Assembly (NCBI GenBank): GCA_016934095.1
Contig: JAFGTO010000176.1
Location: forward strand, 1-7,886
Direction: 5' to 3'
DNA from: Candidatus Glassiibacteriota bacterium
GTDB lineage: Bacteria; Gemmatimonadota; Glassbacteria; GWA2-58-10
Length of the DNA stretch: 7,886 nt
Both the position numbers and the translations under genes were made by a program. Within the stretch, counting starts at the first letter, position 1, and the number at the start of each line of letters is the position of its first letter. The notes beneath the pieces are model-generated. The model was not told where the DNA came from. It saw only the letters and a list, made by a program, of their open reading frames with translations, and did no database searches. Below are positions 5,971-7,886 of this stretch, piece by piece.

Positions 5971-5990
5971 CGGCACGAAGGTCCGTGCCG
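5971..5990 (+). other. Intergenic hairpin CGGCACG/CGTGCCG
   Basis: A perfect 7-bp GC-rich stem (5971-5977 with 5984-5990) closes a 6-nt loop AAGGTC. It lies 87 bp after the amidohydrolase stop. No T-run follows (the next bases are GTCCCCCC), so it is not a canonical intrinsic terminator. If the promoter at 5934-5962 is real, the stem sits at the very 5' end of the lyase mRNA, where it could protect the transcript. It may also weakly terminate or stabilise the amidohydrolase message. Confidence 0.45.
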
Positions 5991-6090
5991 GTCCCCCCGT
6001 CAAAGAACCAACACACCCGGAGCAGCCCGGCAGCCGGCGGAAAACGCCTTGTCCGGACTACACAACCTTTTTACCATACCGGAGCCAGCC

Positions 6091-7886
6091 ATGAAGCTGA
6101 ATAAGTGGTACATCGGGCCCCTGGTTACAACCCTGTTTTTTTCTCCGCTGTTCCCGCAGGACCAGCCGCCGGCAGGCCAGGACAACTCGCAGGTCAGGGT
6201 ATGCCTGTACCTGGGGGAAAACCCCGGGTTCGACCCGCTGCTGCTGAAACCGGCCCCTGCGGAAGGGGACACGGCGATCAATGACCCGCCGGGTTTCAAC
6301 TGGCTGCCCGAGGAGGGCTCCAGGGGCTTCATCCTGGAGATCTCCCGGGACCCAAGGTTTTCGGAGAGCACGGAGCTGCTTGAAAAAGCCAGGGCACTGG
6401 GGCCCCTGATCCCCCGGGACCTCTCCTCGACACCGGTCGTGGTCGAGGGCCGGTTTTCCTGGCTGGTGGCCGGCCTGCCCCTGAGCCTCCACCACCCGTC
6501 TTTCAGCCTGGGCCGCGGAAGCTGGGCCTGGCGCTGGCGCTGCGTGTTCCCCGGGGAAAAACTCTCGCCGCCCAGCATCTCGCGCAGGTTCGTGGTGGCC
6601 GAGCGGGCCGGGGAATACCTCGTGCCCCCGGTAAAAGAGCTGCTCTCGCGCATCCCCGCCCGGCACCCCAGGCTTTTCCTGCGCCCGGAGAACCTGGAGA
6701 GTTTCCGGCGCCTCAGGCAGACCTCGCCGGCCCACCGGAAGCTGTGGAAAAGGATCGAGGCGACCGCCGATACCCTGCTGAGGCTGCCGGTCATGGAGGA
6801 GCCGCCGCCCTTCCCGGAAGGCGGGTTCAACTACCCGCTGTGGCGCAACTATTACGACCAGGCCCGCAAAATGGGGCAGGTGCTCGACTTCCTGGGGTTC
6901 TGCTACCTGGTCTCCGGCGAGCGCAAGTGGGCCGACCGGGCCCGCGAGTGGCTGATGGCGCTCACCCGCTGGGACACGCAAGGCACCAGTAACATGGCCT
7001 ACAACGATGAGGTGGCCATGCCGGTCCTGCTCAACGGGGCCCGGGCCTACGACTGGATCTACGATGCGCTCACCGAGAACGAGCGGGCCGCTGTCCGCAA
7101 CATGCTGGCTGTCAGGGGGGAGCAGGCCTACCAGAGGTGGTGGCAGGAAGAGGGAGTTTACCACACCAGGCCATATACCAGCCACCGCACCCGTTTGGTC
7201 AACTACATGAGCCAGGTGGGCACGGTCCTTTACGGCGAGGCCCCGGAGGCGGAGAAATGGCTGAGCTATGTAATCCCCCTGACCACCACTTTCTACCCGG
7301 CGTGGGGCGGCAGGGACGGCGGGTACTCGGAAGGCCCCAGCTACTGGATGATGTATTTCAACTACATGCTGCAGAGCGCTTTCTGCCTGGAAAAAGCCAT
7401 GGACCTGAACGTGCTCCGGACCCAGTTCTACCGCAACAACGGGTATTACAAAATCTACGCCGACCCCTGGTTCACTCGGCAGCACCCTTTCGCCGATACA
7501 GGGATCGGCAGGTACTGGCCGGCGGACAAGATCAACCTCTACCGGCTGGCCACGGTTTTCCGCAACCCCTATTTCCGCTGGCGGGCCGAGATGAGCCGGC
7601 CGGACGAACTGCCCGTGTCCGAGACCGTGGTCCCCACCGGGGTGATGAGCTATTTCTGGCTGGATGAGGGTGTGGGCCACGTGGATCCCAAATCGCCCTC
7701 GGACCTGCCCAAGTGCAGGGTCTTCCGGGACATCGGCCTGGTGGCTTTCCACCAGGACCCGGCCGATCCCCAGGAGACTTTCTTCCTGCTGAAAAGCTCG
7801 CCTTACGGCGCCTGGAGCCACACCTACGCCGACCAGAACGCTTTCTACCTCCAGGGCTTCGGCGAGGCCCTGGCCATCCAGTCCGG
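6091..7886 (+). CDS. Secreted heparinase II/III-like polysaccharide lyase (3' truncated by window)
   Basis: The frame from ATG 6091 is open for 598 codons to the window edge with no stop. GGAG lies 6 nt before the ATG. Residues 1-22 (MKLNKWY, then a hydrophobic run with LVTTLFF) look like an export signal, although the cleavage site is unclear. Residues about 58-170 resemble the DUF4962-type N-terminal region (NDPPGFNWLPEEG, GRFSWLVAG, GSWAWRWR). Next comes HPRLFLRPENL (182-192), then an alpha-barrel with SH at 364-365 and DGGYSEGPSYW (409-419). H365 and Y418 are the likely catalytic His/Tyr pair for beta-elimination of a uronate-containing polysaccharide. PFADTG follows (466-471). The C-terminal heparinase II/III-like sheet begins with SHTYADQNAF (576-585, H577). 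Family members usually run to roughly 750-900 residues, so the C-terminus is missing. The substrate (alginate, heparin-like or another uronate glycan) cannot be decided. A separate sigma-70-like promoter precedes it. Confidence 0.9.
   Translation, partial: MKLNKWYIGPLVTTLFFSPLFPQDQPPAGQDNSQVRVCLYLGENPGFDPLLLKPAPAEGDTAINDPPGFNWLPEEGSRGFILEISRDPRFSESTELLEKARALGPLIPRDLSSTPVVVEGRFSWLVAGLPLSLHHPSFSLGRGSWAWRWRCVFPGEKLSPPSISRRFVVAERAGEYLVPPVKELLSRIPARHPRLFLRPENLESFRRLRQTSPAHRKLWKRIEATADTLLRLPVMEEPPPFPEGGFNYPLWRNYYDQARKMGQVLDFLGFCYLVSGERKWADRAREWLMALTRWDTQGTSNMAYNDEVAMPVLLNGARAYDWIYDALTENERAAVRNMLAVRGEQAYQRWWQEEGVYHTRPYTSHRTRLVNYMSQVGTVLYGEAPEAEKWLSYVIPLTTTFYPAWGGRDGGYSEGPSYWMMYFNYMLQSAFCLEKAMDLNVLRTQFYRNNGYYKIYADPWFTRQHPFADTGIGRYWPADKINLYRLATVFRNPYFRWRAEMSRPDELPVSETVVPTGVMSYFWLDEGVGHVDPKSPSDLPKCRVFRDIGLVAFHQDPADPQETFFLLKSSPYGAWSHTYADQNAFYLQGFGEALAIQS

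Noticed and set aside
5884..6090. Possible sigma-54-like promoter before the lyase gene
   Set aside because: TGG at 5931-5933 has no G at the required -12 spacing, and no 39-bp repeat is present. The sigma-70-like hexamers explain the region better.
6058..7821. Minus-strand open frame of 587 codons opposite the lyase gene
   Set aside because: The plus-strand frame from 6091 is open to the window edge with a signal-like N-terminus and heparinase motifs. The minus frame is Pro/Gly/His/Val-rich and unrecognisable, typical of a shadow.

Overview
The window is a GC-rich bacterial chromosome segment. Its intergenic regions are visibly AT-richer than its genes. Five protein genes can be supported: three on the minus strand (158-550, 794-2116, 2113-4350) and two on the plus strand (4783-5883, and 6091 running off the right edge). 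No RNA gene, insertion sequence or CRISPR array is visible. The lineage cannot be fixed from the sequence. A soluble multi-PAS NtrB-type kinase, a sigma-54 activator and a secreted heparinase-like polysaccharide lyase would fit an uncultured Desulfobacterota-like or FCB-group-like heterotroph, but that is inference.

Left half (minus strand). A cytoplasmic PAS histidine kinase (2113-4350) overlaps by 4 bp (ATGA) an NtrC-type sigma-54 response regulator (794-2116). After a 243-bp gap comes a stand-alone receiver-domain protein (158-550). The kinase has an unusual N-terminus, where a PAS fold appears to be interrupted by about 200 residues that read like a concanavalin-type (LamG / DUF1080-like) beta-sandwich. 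The regulator carries GAFTSA in place of the canonical GAFTGA loop.

Right half (plus strand). An amidohydrolase_2-type TIM-barrel metal-dependent hydrolase (4783-5883) is divergent from the kinase. It is followed by a separately promoted, probably exported heparinase II/III-like polysaccharide lyase (6091 onward, 598 codons visible, no stop).

Main discovery. Two promoters in the window share the same complex layout. One lies upstream of the stand-alone receiver gene (minus strand, 591-710), the other upstream of the amidohydrolase (plus strand, 4540-4659). Each has a 39-bp inverted repeat with ATTCTCA/TGAGAAT ends. The two repeats are 28/39 identical and lie in the same orientation relative to the downstream gene. 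Exactly 65 bp later comes a sigma-54-like -24/-12 element, TGGCATTCTTTTTGTT or TGGCATTTTTCTTGTT. The simplest reading is that the NtrC-type regulator encoded between them binds the repeats and turns on both flanking genes. That makes a self-contained local regulon: lectin-like-domain kinase, then activator, then a hydrolase plus a receiver-only protein that could feed back on the phosphorelay. The lyase gene shows no such site and instead has a good sigma-70-like promoter.
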